64,000 nucleotides of DNA from Clitoria ternatea. Taxonomy: Eukaryota > Streptophyta > Magnoliopsida > Fabales > Fabaceae. Both the position numbers and the translations under genes were made by a program. The stretch is taken from the NCBI GenBank assembly GCA_037962975.1, contig CM075672.1:51778501-51842500 (forward strand), given 5' to 3'. Positions 31,534 to 41,744 of the stretch are shown in pieces (the first letter of the stretch is position 1; each line of letters begins with the position of its first letter). The notes below the pieces were generated by a model that had not been told where the DNA came from, searched no databases, and saw only the letters and a program-made list of their open reading frames with translations.

Positions 31534-33303
31534 TTGGCACTGTCCGACGAAAAAGAAGGCGGTAACAAAGACAAATGGATTTTAAGATTCGATGGAGCTT
31601 CTAATGCTTTAGGGCATGGAATTGGGGCCATTTTGATTTCGCCAAAAAGAGAATTCATCCCTGTCTGCGCCAGGCTATGTTTCGATTGTACCAACAATGT
31701 CGCTGAATATGAGGCTTGCTCCTTAGGGATCCAAGCGGCATTAGATATGAAAGTAAGGACACTGGAAGTCTACGGAGACTCTGCTTTAGTCGTCCACCAG
31801 TTAAAAGGTGAGTGGGAAACCAGAGATAGCAAGCTTCTCCCCTATCACGCCCACATTATGGGAATGATCAGAGATTTCGAAGAGATTTCTTTCCATCATG
31901 TTCCTCGGGAAGATAATCAGATGGCTGACGCTTTGGCCACTCTCGCTTCAATGTTCAAAGTAAACAATGACTATGACGTGCCCCTCATCGAGGTAGAAAA
32001 GCGTCATGAGCCCGTATACTGCCAAGTAGTCGAAGAACAATCGGATGGAAAACCTGGGTATCATGATATCAAGAGGTATATCCAGAGGCAAGAATACCCC
32101 GACAATGCCACAGAAAACGACAAGAGAACCCTGCGACGGCTCGCCATGGGGTTTTTTTTAAGTGGAGACGTGCTTTACAAAAGAAACCATGATTCTATCC
32201 TTCTTCGCTACGTTGATACCGCTGAAGCAAATAGAATCATGAGGGATATCCACGAGGGATCTTTCGGAACCCACATCAATGGGCACGCCATGTCAAGGAA
32301 AATCTTAAGGGCTGGTTATTTTTGGATGACCATGGAAGCAGACTGCTTCGCCTATGCTCGGAGATGTCATAAGTGCCAAATATATGCTGATCATATTCAC
32401 ACACCCCCGTCATCTCTAAATGTTTTGTCAGCACCATGGCCTTTTTCGATGTGGGGCCTGGATGTCATTGGTCCCACTGAACCAAAGGCTTTAAACGGCC
32501 ATCGTTTCATTTTGGTCGCCATTGATTACTTCATAAAATGGGTGGAAGCAGCTTCGTACACTAATGTAACCAAAGGTGTTGTTGTTAAATTCGTCAAGCG
32601 TGAGTTGATATGTCGGTACGGCCTACCGAGTCAAATCATCACAGACAATGGTACAAACCTGAACAACAAAATGATGAAGGAGCTTTGTGAGAGCTTTAAA
32701 ATCTCCCACCATAATTCCTCTCCGTACCGCCTAAAAATGAATGGGGCAGTCGAGGCGGCGAACAAGAATATCAAGAAGATAATACAGAAAATGGTGGTAA
32801 CCTATAAAGACTGGAACGAAATGCTTCCTTTTGCTCTGCACGGTTATCGTACCTCAGTCCGGACCTCGACTGGGGCAACTCCATTCTCTTTAGTTTATGG
32901 CATGGAAGCAGTCCTGCCTTTTGAAGTGGAGATTCCTTCCCTCCGAGTAATCATGGAAGCCAAACTGGTTGAAACTGAATGGATCTAGACTCGACATGAC
33001 CAATTAAATCTAATTGATAGTAAGAGACTGACTGCCCTCTGCCATGGTCAGTTATATCAAAGGCGTATGAAGCGAGCGTTTGAAAAGAAAGTACGACCCC
33101 GACAGTTCCAAGAAGGAGACTTGGTGCTCAAGAAGGTTTTGTCAATGCATAAAGATCACCGGGGCAAATGAACTCCCAGCTATGAAGGGCCTTATGTCGT
33201 GAAGAAGGCTTTTTCCGGAGGTGCTCTCATACTCGCCAACATGGATGGGGAAGATCTACCGATGCCTATAAACGCGGACGCAGTGAAAAGATACTATGCA
33301 TAA
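31534..33303 (+). pseudogene. Ogre second RNase H and integrase
   Basis: An archaeal-type RNase H is near 31,575-31,945, with acidic residues in RFDGAS, NVAEYEA, YGDSAL and EDNQMADALA; this second RNase H marks the Tat clade. Integrase follows with the C-X2-C of the zinc finger (CHKC near 32,368) and catalytic residues in LDVIGP (32,460), TDNGT (32,642) and GAVEAAN (32,745). TAG at 32,986 and TGA near 33,169 interrupt the C-terminus, which otherwise runs in frame to VKRYYA and a stop at 33,301. The first break fits CAG-to-TAG and the second TGG-to-TGA. Confidence 0.87.
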
Positions 33304-34184
33304 AAAAAAAAGGGGCTCGCTAGGTTGAAAACCTAAAAAGGCGACCTAGGCAAAAGTTAGAGCAATTGGTGGGGTAAAAAATCCTAAGAAAGCTACCCCA
33401 ACAAATTCACACCCTATAGATTCAACACTGCAATGCCAATTTTCCAAGTCACGGACAAGGGGATGGGTCTAGAACATCGAAGCCATTGTCAAGTCACGCC
33501 CTCGAAAGCAAAATCAGAAGATAAACAGGAAATCATGGAAAGACCAAGAATCTTGTCGCTCTCAGGAAATCGATGGAGGATCTAAAAGGCCTTCCCTTCC
33601 ATCCTTACCATCAATGCCTCACACCTTGTCATATTTTTGCATTATTATTGTCACCTGTACATATCTGTTGTTCATAAATAAAAAGTTTCCTTTCTTCTCA
33701 CATGTGTTCATGACTAGAATGAATAAACAAGTTTTGCCTAAAAAGAATTTCTTAAAAAAAATGAGTTTTGAGAAGAACGAAAACACAAAGTTATGGGGAA
33801 CGAAGTGGACACCGTTGCCAGATCTTACCTCAAGCAAGCTCAACCAGCTCTGCGAAACAACCTCAATGAAGTCAGAAGTAATAATTATTTTAGCCATGAG
33901 TTACTTCAACGCCTGTCGCCAAGGGAGTCCGCCTGTAAGTTTTTAATTAGTTTTGCGTTTCTCTGTTAAAGGATGGCCAGGAACCATGATCCCCGAGATG
34001 TGTAGTTGCCCAACTCTCTCCTTAGCAGACCTTCGGCATATCCGCAGTAAACCCCAAGTCCATTCTCTTTCACCCAAAGGGACATTACCCTGAATCACCA
34101 AATTTTCTCCCCCAGTGGAACCATAATCGCCAAAAACTACACTTCCCAAATCCTTCCCCAGTGGGACTACACTTCCCAGTCAAC
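33304..34184 (+). other. 3' untranslated stretch of D
   Basis: No gene. It starts with the short hairpin AGGTT-GAA-AACCT (33,322-33,334) directly after the integrase stop. The rest is unassigned. Confidence 0.55.
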
Positions 34185-34625
34185 CCAAAACTGGGGCATC
34201 TCCCCAGATTCTTCTTTCGGTCAAGGGACAGTTTTCCCCAAAGACTCTTTCGATCATGTCAAACCGGGGCATCTCCCCGGGTTTATTCTTTCATTCAAAG
34301 GACAGTACCCCACCCTTCAAGCTTCATCCAATCATGTCAAACTGGGGCATCTCCCCGAGTTCGTTCTCATTCATTCAAGGGGCAGTTCCCCAGGATTTCA
34401 TCCAATCATGTCAAACTGGGGCATCTCCCCGAGTTTATTCTCTTATTCAAAGGGCAGTTCCCCAAGATTTCATCCAATCATGTCAAACTGGGGCATCTCC
34501 CCGGGTATATCCTCTCAATCAAGGGGTAGTTCCCCAACCACCCACAGTCATGTCAAACTGGGACATCCCCCCAGATTCATTCTCTTGCGTTCAAGGGGCA
34601 GTTCCCCAAGAACCCGCAGTCATGG
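34185..34625 (+). repeat. About 72-bp tandem repeats in the D 3' region
   Basis: Five to six units carry CATGTCAAACTGGGGCATCT then CCCCGAG, and AAGGGGCAGTTCCCCAAGA. Each unit has two small stems, GGGG-CATCT-CCCC and GGGG-CAGTT-CCCC. They generate long spurious reading frames in three phases. Confidence 0.88.
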
Positions 34626-34668
34626 CAACCGAGGGTCAACCCCAACCTCTACATTTCCTGCCAACATT

Positions 34669-34822
34669 GAGTTAATTCGGACGAGACGTCCTGTTAACTC
34701 CCCCAACCTCTACATTTCCTGCCAACATTGAGTTAATTCGGACGAGACGTCCTGTTAGCTCCCCCAACCTTTACATTTCCTGTCAACAGTGAGCTAATTT
34801 GGACGAGACATCCTGTTAGTTC
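34669..34822 (+). repeat. 61-bp tandem repeats carrying the GGACG-AGA-CGTCC hairpin
   Basis: Three units. Each has an outer 7-bp stem and an inner stem-triloop: GAGTTAA...TTAACTC (34,669-34,700), GAGTTAA...TTAGCTC (34,730-34,761), GAGCTAA...TTAGTTC (34,791-34,822). Changes in the outer stem keep pairing through G-T wobbles. A fourth copy stands alone at 35,375-35,406 with GGATG-AGA-CGTCC inside. Confidence 0.88.
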
Positions 34823-34849
34823 CCCCAACCTTTACTTTCTTGTCGCCAA

Positions 34850-35640
34850 TCAAATGGCACCCTTTACTTTCCAGTCAACGAAGAGGCAACACCCTCACCC
34901 TTTACTTTTCTGTTGCCGATTAAATGGCACCTTTTACTTTCCAGTCAACGAAGAGGCAACACCCTCACCTTTTACTTTTCTGTTGCCGATCAAATGGCAC
35001 CTTTTACTTTCCAGTCAACGAAGAGGCAACACCCTCACCCTTTACTTTCTTGTCGCCAATCAAATGGCACCTTTTTACTCTCCAGTCAACGAAGAGGCAA
35101 CACCCTCACCCTTTACTTTTCTGTTGCCGATCAAATGGCACCCTTTACTTTCCAGTCAACGAAGAGGCAACACCCTCACCTTTTACTTTTCTGTTGCCGA
35201 TCAAATGGCACCTTTTACTTTCCAGTCAACGAAGAGGCAACACCCTCACCCTTTACTTTCTTGTCGCCGTTCAAATGGCACCTTTTACTCTCCAGTCAAC
35301 GAAGAGGCAACACCCTCACCCTTTACTTTCTTATCGCCAATCAAGTGGCACCTTTTATAATTCCTGTCAACAGTGAGTTAATTCGGATGAGACGTCCTGT
35401 TAGCTCCCCCAATCTTTACCTTTCTTGTCAACCGAGGGTCAACCTCAACCTTTACTTTCATGTCGCCAATCAAATGGCCCCCCTTTTTTACTTTCCTGTT
35501 GCCAATCAAACGGCACCCCTTTACTTTCATGTCGCCGATCAAATGGCACCCCTTTACTTTCCTGTCGCCAATCAAATGGCACTACGTTACTTTCCTGTTG
35601 CTGAACAAGTGCCTTTTAGTCACCTAAGAGGGCATCCTTT
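34850..35640 (+). repeat. 70-bp tandem repeats in the D 3' region
   Basis: About seven good units from 34,861 (34,931, 35,001, 35,071 and on), each with CAAATGGCACC, TTCCAGTCAACGAAGAGGCA and a T-rich run ending TGTTGCCGAT. Degenerate half-units follow to about 35,640. GGCAAC and GTTGCC in each unit can pair. Long open frames through here are repeat artefacts. Confidence 0.9.
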
Positions 35641-35780
35641 TATCTTCTAATCGCCAAGCGAGGCACCCTTCATCTCTAATCGATTGGAAATCGACAACCA
35701 ATCCTCTCTCCTCTTGTTAACTGAAAGGCAGTCTTTCCGCTTCATAGCATTCAAAGGGTAATTCCCAGTTAACCACTTCC

Positions 35781-35834
35781 TACAAAAAAAAAACAAAAAA
35801 AAAACAAAAACAAAAACAAAAACAAAAAAAAAAA
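35781..35834 (+). repeat. A-rich (CAAAAA)n tract
   Basis: A simple A-rich tract that marks the border between the tandem-repeat part and the antisense-gene part of D. It lies on the wrong strand to be the poly(A) tail of a retroposed antisense transcript. Confidence 0.85.
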
Positions 35835-36336
35835 ACCGGTGTCATGACCCTCAAATCGAATGAAGTCAGCCCAATGTGAATTAGGGGACGATGTCCCAGT
35901 GGTTACACCGGTTTCTGTTGTGTAACGAACGGTATCATGAAACCTACCTCGGATAGAATTAAGTTCACAGTTCGATTCGGGCATTGCCGAGGCCGATGTC
36001 GTGCACATTACCCCGGCCATTTAAAGGCGATAGAAATTGAGGACGAAGTGATCCTGGTGCACCAATCCAAGGTTGTGCGTTGAAGGGACGATGTTCAATT
36101 TAAACTGGGAAATGATAAGTAAAGTCTCAATCCCAACTACAGATTAATGTTTAGACGGTGTTATTTCAAGTTGGTATCTTACATCGGTCAACAGGTTGGT
36201 TGTACTTTGATATTTTTGAAAAAATTTTGAAAGACAAGCAGATGTGGAAAAATTGCCTTATATTAATAAAGGGCACTAAGGCCATTACAAAAGTTTGACT
36301 CCGGAGCCCATCTCGGAACAAGGCTAAAAGAAAATC
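35835..36336. other. Spacer 3' of the antisense gene
   Basis: No gene. It contains several ACCGGTGT and GACGATGT words (for example 35,836 and 35,890), as do the LTR and the antisense gene. It would hold the 3' untranslated part and poly(A) site of the antisense transcript. Confidence 0.5.
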
Positions 36337-38737
36337 CTAATTAGATGTTGGAGAGTCCAGTCTAGCAGAAGCTGTCCTCTCGGATTCCTCCGACATCGTC
36401 CTCAGCTCCATGCTCTGGCCTTCGGGGAGAGGCATGGGCTCATAAGGAATATCCTCAGGTTCCGAAGCCTGACCCCGGTTCATAGCATATAAATGACCAC
36501 CATGAAATTCGTAGTAGACACCTATACCGTTCAGGTTAAGTTGTACAGCGGAATTCCGATGTACAACCTGACGAACGGCGGAGCTGAAAGCGACATCGGC
36601 CAATACCAAAAATTCAGCCAATTGCTCCTCAGTTTCCTTCCGCTCCCTCACCTGCTCTTCCTGCACATCGGCAAGCTTCTCGGCTAGCTCCTTGTTCTTC
36701 TTATCTACCTCGGCCTTTGCAGCCTTGGCTTGATCTAGTTCGGTCCGGAGAGCCTGGAGAACGTCCTCTGAAGCTTTGCCCTTAGCCTCAGCAGCATCTG
36801 CCCTCCTGGCTGCCGATGTGTAAGCCGCTGTGAGTTCGGACAGGTCTTCTTTGCTCTTGACCAACTCCTGCTCCTTTTGGGTCAAGGCGGTCTGGGCCTC
36901 AACTCTCAAGGCCTCAGCTTTCTTCATCCGATCTAGGCATTCCTTAGCCTTAACACCGGAATAGTAGGAGTGGCCCAAAGAGCTGAGGACCCCGGCAGCC
37001 TCAACTAAATTAAAAATAGCTGCTTCAGCAGCAGACTGAGCCTCGGGAGCAGGAAGATCGGTTTTGAGCTTAAGGGGATGTTGAACCGAGCCGGTGTCCC
37101 TCCGGCATACTCCAAAAAATCCAAAAGACGGGAGTTGATGACGATGTCTTCTGGTTGAGACCGGTCCGGAGAAGTATTTACAGGATCAGCCTGCTCCTCC
37201 CGTGGTGCCTCTACCTCGGTCACAACCCTTGAAGCCTTGTGCTTTTTCTGCTTAGAGGTTGCGCCGGGGTTGGTCTTCCTTTTAACTGGGACCCTTTCAG
37301 CTAGCCCCAGAGTCATAGCCCCAACATGGTCAGCCGGGATGCTCACAACTTTGGCCGGTGTGAGACGAGGAGTCACCCTACTCTCCTGTTCAATAGCAGC
37401 AGCGTTCTGGGCTTCGGCAGCCTGGCTCAGTTTTCTGAGAATGTCTATCCGAGCCATCTCACCTGAAAAAAAGGGGGACGATGTTAGGACCGGTGTGAGC
37501 ATATCAAAAAAAAATAATAAAAAAAAGGAAAAGGAAAGGGAAGGTTGAACAGTATCTACCAAGGTAAGTATCCCGGCCCGACTCCGTCCCCAAAAGCTTC
37601 CTGCAGGAGATCTTGGCCAAGACGGAGTAACCCTTCAGAGCGTCCAGGACTTTCTTGGACTCAGTTGACAAAGTACTCTCACTGACGATGTAGGCATTGC
37701 TTGTTAGGAGAAAGTGCTCATGAGTCCAACCGGTGTAGAACTTTCTGGAAAAATCAGAATTCTCCCAGAACACCGGCCTCCCTACATTGACATCGACTTT
37801 GACATAGGAGTGTTTGAAGCTGACCCCGTCCGTCTTGGCTGATTCGGTGTAACTTTCGAAGTTAACCACCTTTGAGTCGCAGCGGAGATTGATGAAGCCC
37901 AGACCCCCTCCAGCGTTACCCCGGCGCATCACCCTGCAGTAAGTAAAAAAGAGGGCCACTGTGGGGACGAAGTGAAAGTACTCCCCAAGTACTTCCAAAG
38001 CCCTTACCAAGCCCCAGCCATTGGGATGAAGTTGGCTGGGAGAGCAGTCCAAAAAATGGAGTACCCCCATCTCGAACTCCGTCAGTGGGAAGCGGACGCC
38101 TATCTTGGAGAAGACCATCTCATACATGAAGAGATTTCTCGACCCCGGTTGATGGCAGATCCTATCTGAGGTTTGGGGGCAGAATACAGTAAAATCGTTT
38201 TCATGCTCAATATCGGCGTAAACAACAACATCTTCAATAGTGACATCGGCAGCATCTTCAGCATACCGGGAGACGATGGTCTTTGGGTCTTCATGAACCC
38301 AGAAGTAGGGATCCCTGGCCTTCTCAGCTAGCCAGTTAATCCGGTGTGCCAAGACATTTGTCTCAACGGGATCAGTTATCACAGCGGCGCCGGTGGAGGA
38401 GTTCAGAAGCCATTCAGACGGTGTGGCGAAGGAAGGGAATACAGCTGTAAAAAGCCACATCGTCAGTAAGATAGAGATCGACGTTGCTACCCCTCTCACT
38501 AGCAGTGCCCAAGTTAAACGATGAGTCTGACGATGTGTCAAACCCCTCTGTTTCCCACAAAGGAAATGTGGAGAAACGGTCCCCTGATGAGACGAGCCGA
38601 TGTGAAGCCCCTGAGGTTGCCTCACTATGGTGACTCAGACCTCGGCTCGAGACTCCACCCGGCTGACGCCGGGATGTAATTGAAGGAGGACCTGATAGGA
38701 CCTCAATGGAGTCACTACTTGAACCGGTGTCCCCCAT
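36337..38737 (-). pseudogene. Antisense gene in D: gypsy-type transposase-like protein, two exons, two frameshifts
   Basis: ATG at 38,737 (MGDTGSSSD), 5' to a TATA-led promoter. Exon 1 runs to 37,560; a T5 run at 38,449-38,453 shifts frame by one. Its core (RFPLTEFEMGVLHFL, then QLHPNGWGLVRALEVL, near 38,010-38,110) resembles the Transposase_28 (putative gypsy type transposon) domain. An intron at 37,463-37,559 leads to exon 2, with a basic, NLS-like KRK...KQKKHK stretch near 37,240. A one-base loss at the G4 run 37,074-37,077 shifts frame. The rest (to 36,337) is a coiled coil and an acidic tail. Total about 750 residues. Function unknown; antisense ORFs here are known in other Tat elements. 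Confidence 0.72.
37463..37559 (-). other. 97-nt intron of the antisense gene
   Basis: The donor reads TTG|GTAGATACTG. The acceptor reads CCCCCTTTTTTTTCAG|GTGAG, a textbook pyrimidine tract and AG. Removing it joins the upstream frame (codon split after its first base) to the downstream frame without a stop, and both sides are coding in character. It contains an ACCGGTGT word. Confidence 0.75.
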
Positions 38738-38821
38738 GACCTATCTATAAATTAAAATGAAGGAGATGAGGGCTACCTACTGAGGCGATGCGTGCAGTTC
38801 TCTTAGTACGAGCCAGGGTTT

Positions 38822-38896
38822 GTAACACCGGAGAAGAATTGTAACACCAGAGAAGAATTGTAATACCGGAGAAGAACTTTAACACCGAAGAATTCG
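38822..38896 (-). repeat. 19-bp tandem repeat in the antisense 5' leader
   Basis: Four units of GTAACACCGGAGAAGAATT (38,822, 38,841, 38,860, 38,879), the last degenerate. Each includes the ACACCGG word. It lies between the antisense TATA box and ATG. Confidence 0.85.
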
Positions 38897-38960
38897 AACG
38901 TCGGAGAGGCAGCACTTCAATATCAAGAAAGGAGTGAAAATGATAGATCCCCGAAGCTGT

Positions 38961-38967
38961 TTTTATA
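38961..38967 (-). promoter_or_regulatory. TATA box of the antisense gene
   Basis: On the minus strand CCTCTATAAAAACAGC, a strong plant TATA box about 225 bp upstream of the antisense ATG. It is outside the LTR, between the polypurine tract and the antisense gene. Confidence 0.6.
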
Positions 38968-39222
38968 GAGGGGGAAGCGAGGATCCAGAACTTTCCGCAT
39001 TCCGGCCCAAGGCCCATTAAAAAAAGGGCCGACTTTTGGCATTCCGGTCCAGGGGCGCGAATTTTGAATTTTGAAAAGAACCAGTTAGATGATGACACAT
39101 AGGATGTTCCAGTCATCTCCTGACAAGGGCCACGTAGAGGACACGTCGATTGATTAACCAGCCACATCATCGAGTCCCACACCGGCGTTGGGTCCCGCTT
39201 AGCCCTTACATCGGTGTTCATG

Positions 39223-39294
39223 TCTTTACTCCCTTTTTTCACCTCGGAAATACGAAGATTCCGTATTTCTCTTGTGAAAAAAGGGGAGTAAAGA
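39223..39294. other. Hairpin containing the polypurine tract of D
   Basis: TCTTTACTCCCTTTTTTCAC (39,223-39,242) pairs with the matching GTGAAAAAAGGGGAGTAAAG stretch (39,274-39,294) with one bulged base. Inside it GAAATACG (39,247) pairs with CGTATTTC (39,262). The purine strand GAAAAAAGGGGAG...AGAGGGG ends eight bases before the 3' LTR at 39,303 and is the expected primer for plus-strand DNA synthesis. Confidence 0.85.
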
Positions 39295-39302
39295 GGGGCA
39301 TC

Positions 39303-41489
39303 TGTGAACACCTCATTCGGTTCGGCCCAAATGAAAAGGACACCGGTCCCGTGGCACCCCAAAAGTTTTGACTGTTGTAAATATGACACCGGTTTATGTG
39401 GGGAACACCGGACCAGTTGCTGGAGTTCCTTAGTGACCGATGTCATACGCCTGACAACGGAAGGACAGGTCAATCCGGCCCAAGTAAAATTTCTCGATCT
39501 AATGGGATGACTCAGATCGAAACATATGAACACCGGCTGAGGCAGTAGATCCGGACTAGGAGGAAGAACACCACCCCTGGATACCACATTGAAAAAAAAA
39601 AGAGTTCAACCGATATGAAGATACAGGTCCAGGTTCTTGAGAGGCCACATCGGACCATTTGGGATTCCGTCCAACCGGTGTCTTTAAAAGCCGATGTCCC
39701 GAACTTGACAACGGAAGGACGAGGTCGGAAGTTTATGCGTGATGACCTGGAATCGCACTCCCTAAAAATGGCAGACAGGGAGGCGGAAGTGGACAATTAA
39801 AAATACCTCACTGAACCACTGTTCCCCATGAACAGATAGTGGCCAGGGTTGCACACCACTACGCGTATGGGTGAGTGGGAATTCTGGTTGTCCCAAACCC
39901 TCAGCCCATGTCCTCAAAGCCCTATAAATGCCCCAACCAAAGAAGCTCAAGGGGCTGGCTGGTTGGAATCCCCCTCTTGGAAGAAAACTCTCCCAAATTC
40001 TCTTCGATTCCTCAAAACCTTCAAAGGACTTTCCCATTTGAAACCCGTGATTTGCCTAGATTATCATAAAAGGACCCCCAGTATTAGAAAACTTGAAGTT
40101 CTCCATTGTTCAGAGACTGTCTCTCACATCGAACCTACACCGTTCCTACGTCGAACCTACACCGTCCCAGTACGAAGTCATTGCCCTTCACTGTTTCCAT
40201 TGTACCTTACCAGGTCACTGCCTTTACCAATCCTCGACATCGACCCTACACAGCGTCTGGGCACTTCCTCGCTTCGGATCAACTCATACCAACACCGGTC
40301 ACATCCTTCAGTTTCCAGCATTTAATCCAACACCGGTCCAGTGTTTCTGTCAACGTGTAAGTCCAGTACCGGTTTGACACCAGACCTGCGCCTGACTCCA
40401 ACACCGGTCCTGAGCCCTCCACACCGGTTCCTTTCTGTCCCTTATTTCTCTTATTTTCAATCATTTATTTCCTTGCCAGTTTGCTGTCCACAGTTATGAT
40501 TTTATGCGTAGCATAGTTTATACTGTCAGTGTTTACCCCCCCTTTCCCCTAAAAAAAAATAATAATATAAAAATAATAAGTAATAAATTTTGCACATGTT
40601 ATATTTTCTAGTTTGAAAATCTTCTTTTTTTAAAAAAAAAACGGTGTCGTACGGGAGCACTCCTGTCTACACAACCTCTTTAGGATTCGTACACGTGCGA
40701 AGAACTTCGCCTTGTATGAGTTTCCCGTCTCAATGACATCCATCATCATTTCCCAAGTCTTTTCCTAAAAGAACAACACTCAGAACTACGTAACCCTGAT
40801 TTCTTGATAATTCAAGAATACATAGGAGCAGGACCACAACTCCTGTCGGGCCCATCTTTCTTATTTCTTTTTATTGATTTATTTCCTCACTTTCATGTTT
40901 CTTTCATAAATGTTCTTCTTTTTGGTCGCTTTCGTGAAAATCAATTTAGACGTGACGTCTTGTTGATTTCCCCATAGTTTTTGCTCAAGCCTCGCCATAA
41001 TTCATAGGGAAGGGATACTTAGGACGAGACGTCCCGCTTATCTCTTTCCTATCCCTGTTTTTTTATCCGAGAACATCTAATTTAGGCGTGACGCCTTATT
41101 AGCATTCTCTTCCCCTCTCTGTCTCATATCGAAGTCGAGTTTAATTCGGATGAAACGTCCCATTGACCTCGCTTTGACATTCTATGTTTGTACAGTTCTC
41201 TCACTCCATTCTGTCGTTTTTAAATAAAAAATACAACAATAAAATGGAAGAAATAAACCATCTTTTGTAGGCTATTTATGTTGCGCGTTTTCAATCTTGG
41301 TACTATTTTTGACAGGCGATGTAGGGTGCTAATACTTTCCCTACTCGTAACCGACTCCCGAACTTGAATCTCAATTTTTAACCAGTGCTTTACTGAACTT
41401 AGTTTTTTCCAATGTTTTTCCTATGGATAAAAACGTTGGTGGCGACTCCCTGTTTCATCCTACACCCCGTCGCGATCCAGGTTGCGACA
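39303..41489 (+). repeat. 3' LTR of D
   Basis: 2,187 bp, TGTGAACACC to GGTTGCGACA, matching 17,552-19,759 throughout. The hairpin groups lie at about 40,631-40,813 and 40,923-41,173. In hairpin four the inner stem is GGATG-AAA-CGTCC here and GGATG-AAA-TGTCC in the 5' LTR. Confidence 0.93.
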
Positions 41490-41491
41490 GT

Positions 41492-41744
41492 AGGCTCCCA
41501 GCCTTTGTATACATAGCTCTCAGCTATCAATTCAGCTCCCAGCTGCTTGGACATTTTACAGGTACCCAACCGTTTGCCCACAAGGTGACACCAACGCTCT
41601 CAGCGCCAACGGAGGTGTTCACGGGCAACCTGAGTCCTACTCAAAGGCTACCTTGAGTCACACTCAAAGGATTTCACAGCGTCCCATGCTTTTAAATAAC
41701 CGATGGTAGTGTCCCGCACTACGTGCTCCCAGCACAAACGCATC
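41492..41744 (-). other. Stem-triloop hairpin chain in LTR C2
   Basis: The counterpart of 25,197-25,449 in C1, on the minus strand. Kept stems (plus-strand reading) include AGGCT-CCC-AGCCT (41,492), ATAGCT-CTC-AGCTAT (41,513), CAGCT-CCC-AGCTG (41,533), CGCT-CTC-AGCG (41,595), GTGCT-CCC-AGCAC (41,723) and CGCAT-CCC-ATGCG (41,740). Two stems (near 41,689 and 41,706) have one mismatch or wobble each. Confidence 0.87.

Larger units (their letters stand above)
17552..41489 (+). mobile_element. Ogre-type (Tat clade) Ty3/Gypsy element D, with solo LTR C1 inside
   Basis: 23.9 kb including C1 (about 21 kb without it). Order: 5' LTR 17,552-19,759, primer site, leader, ORF1, gag, protease with G-patch, probable intron, RT, extra RNase H, integrase, tandem-repeat 3' region, antisense gene, polypurine tract, 3' LTR 39,303-41,489. 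The large size, ORF1, G-patch, intron and archaeal-type RNase H are features described for Ogre elements. By eye the LTRs differ at roughly thirty sites in about 2.19 kb, mostly transitions, so insertion is comparatively recent. Confidence 0.92.

Noticed and set aside
34161..35650. Several open frames of 110-245 residues on the plus strand
   Set aside because: They read through 61-72-bp tandem repeats in all phases. The peptides are repeat translations, without conserved domains.
35781..35834. Poly(A) tail marking retroposition of the antisense gene
   Set aside because: For a minus-strand transcript the tail would appear as T on the plus strand; here it is A-rich with regular C, so a simple repeat.
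38745..39587. A 280-residue minus-strand frame running from the 3' LTR of D to just before the antisense ATG
   Set aside because: It crosses the polypurine tract and contains the antisense TATA box. The LTR half is also present in the 5' LTR where the frame closes early. Probably chance.
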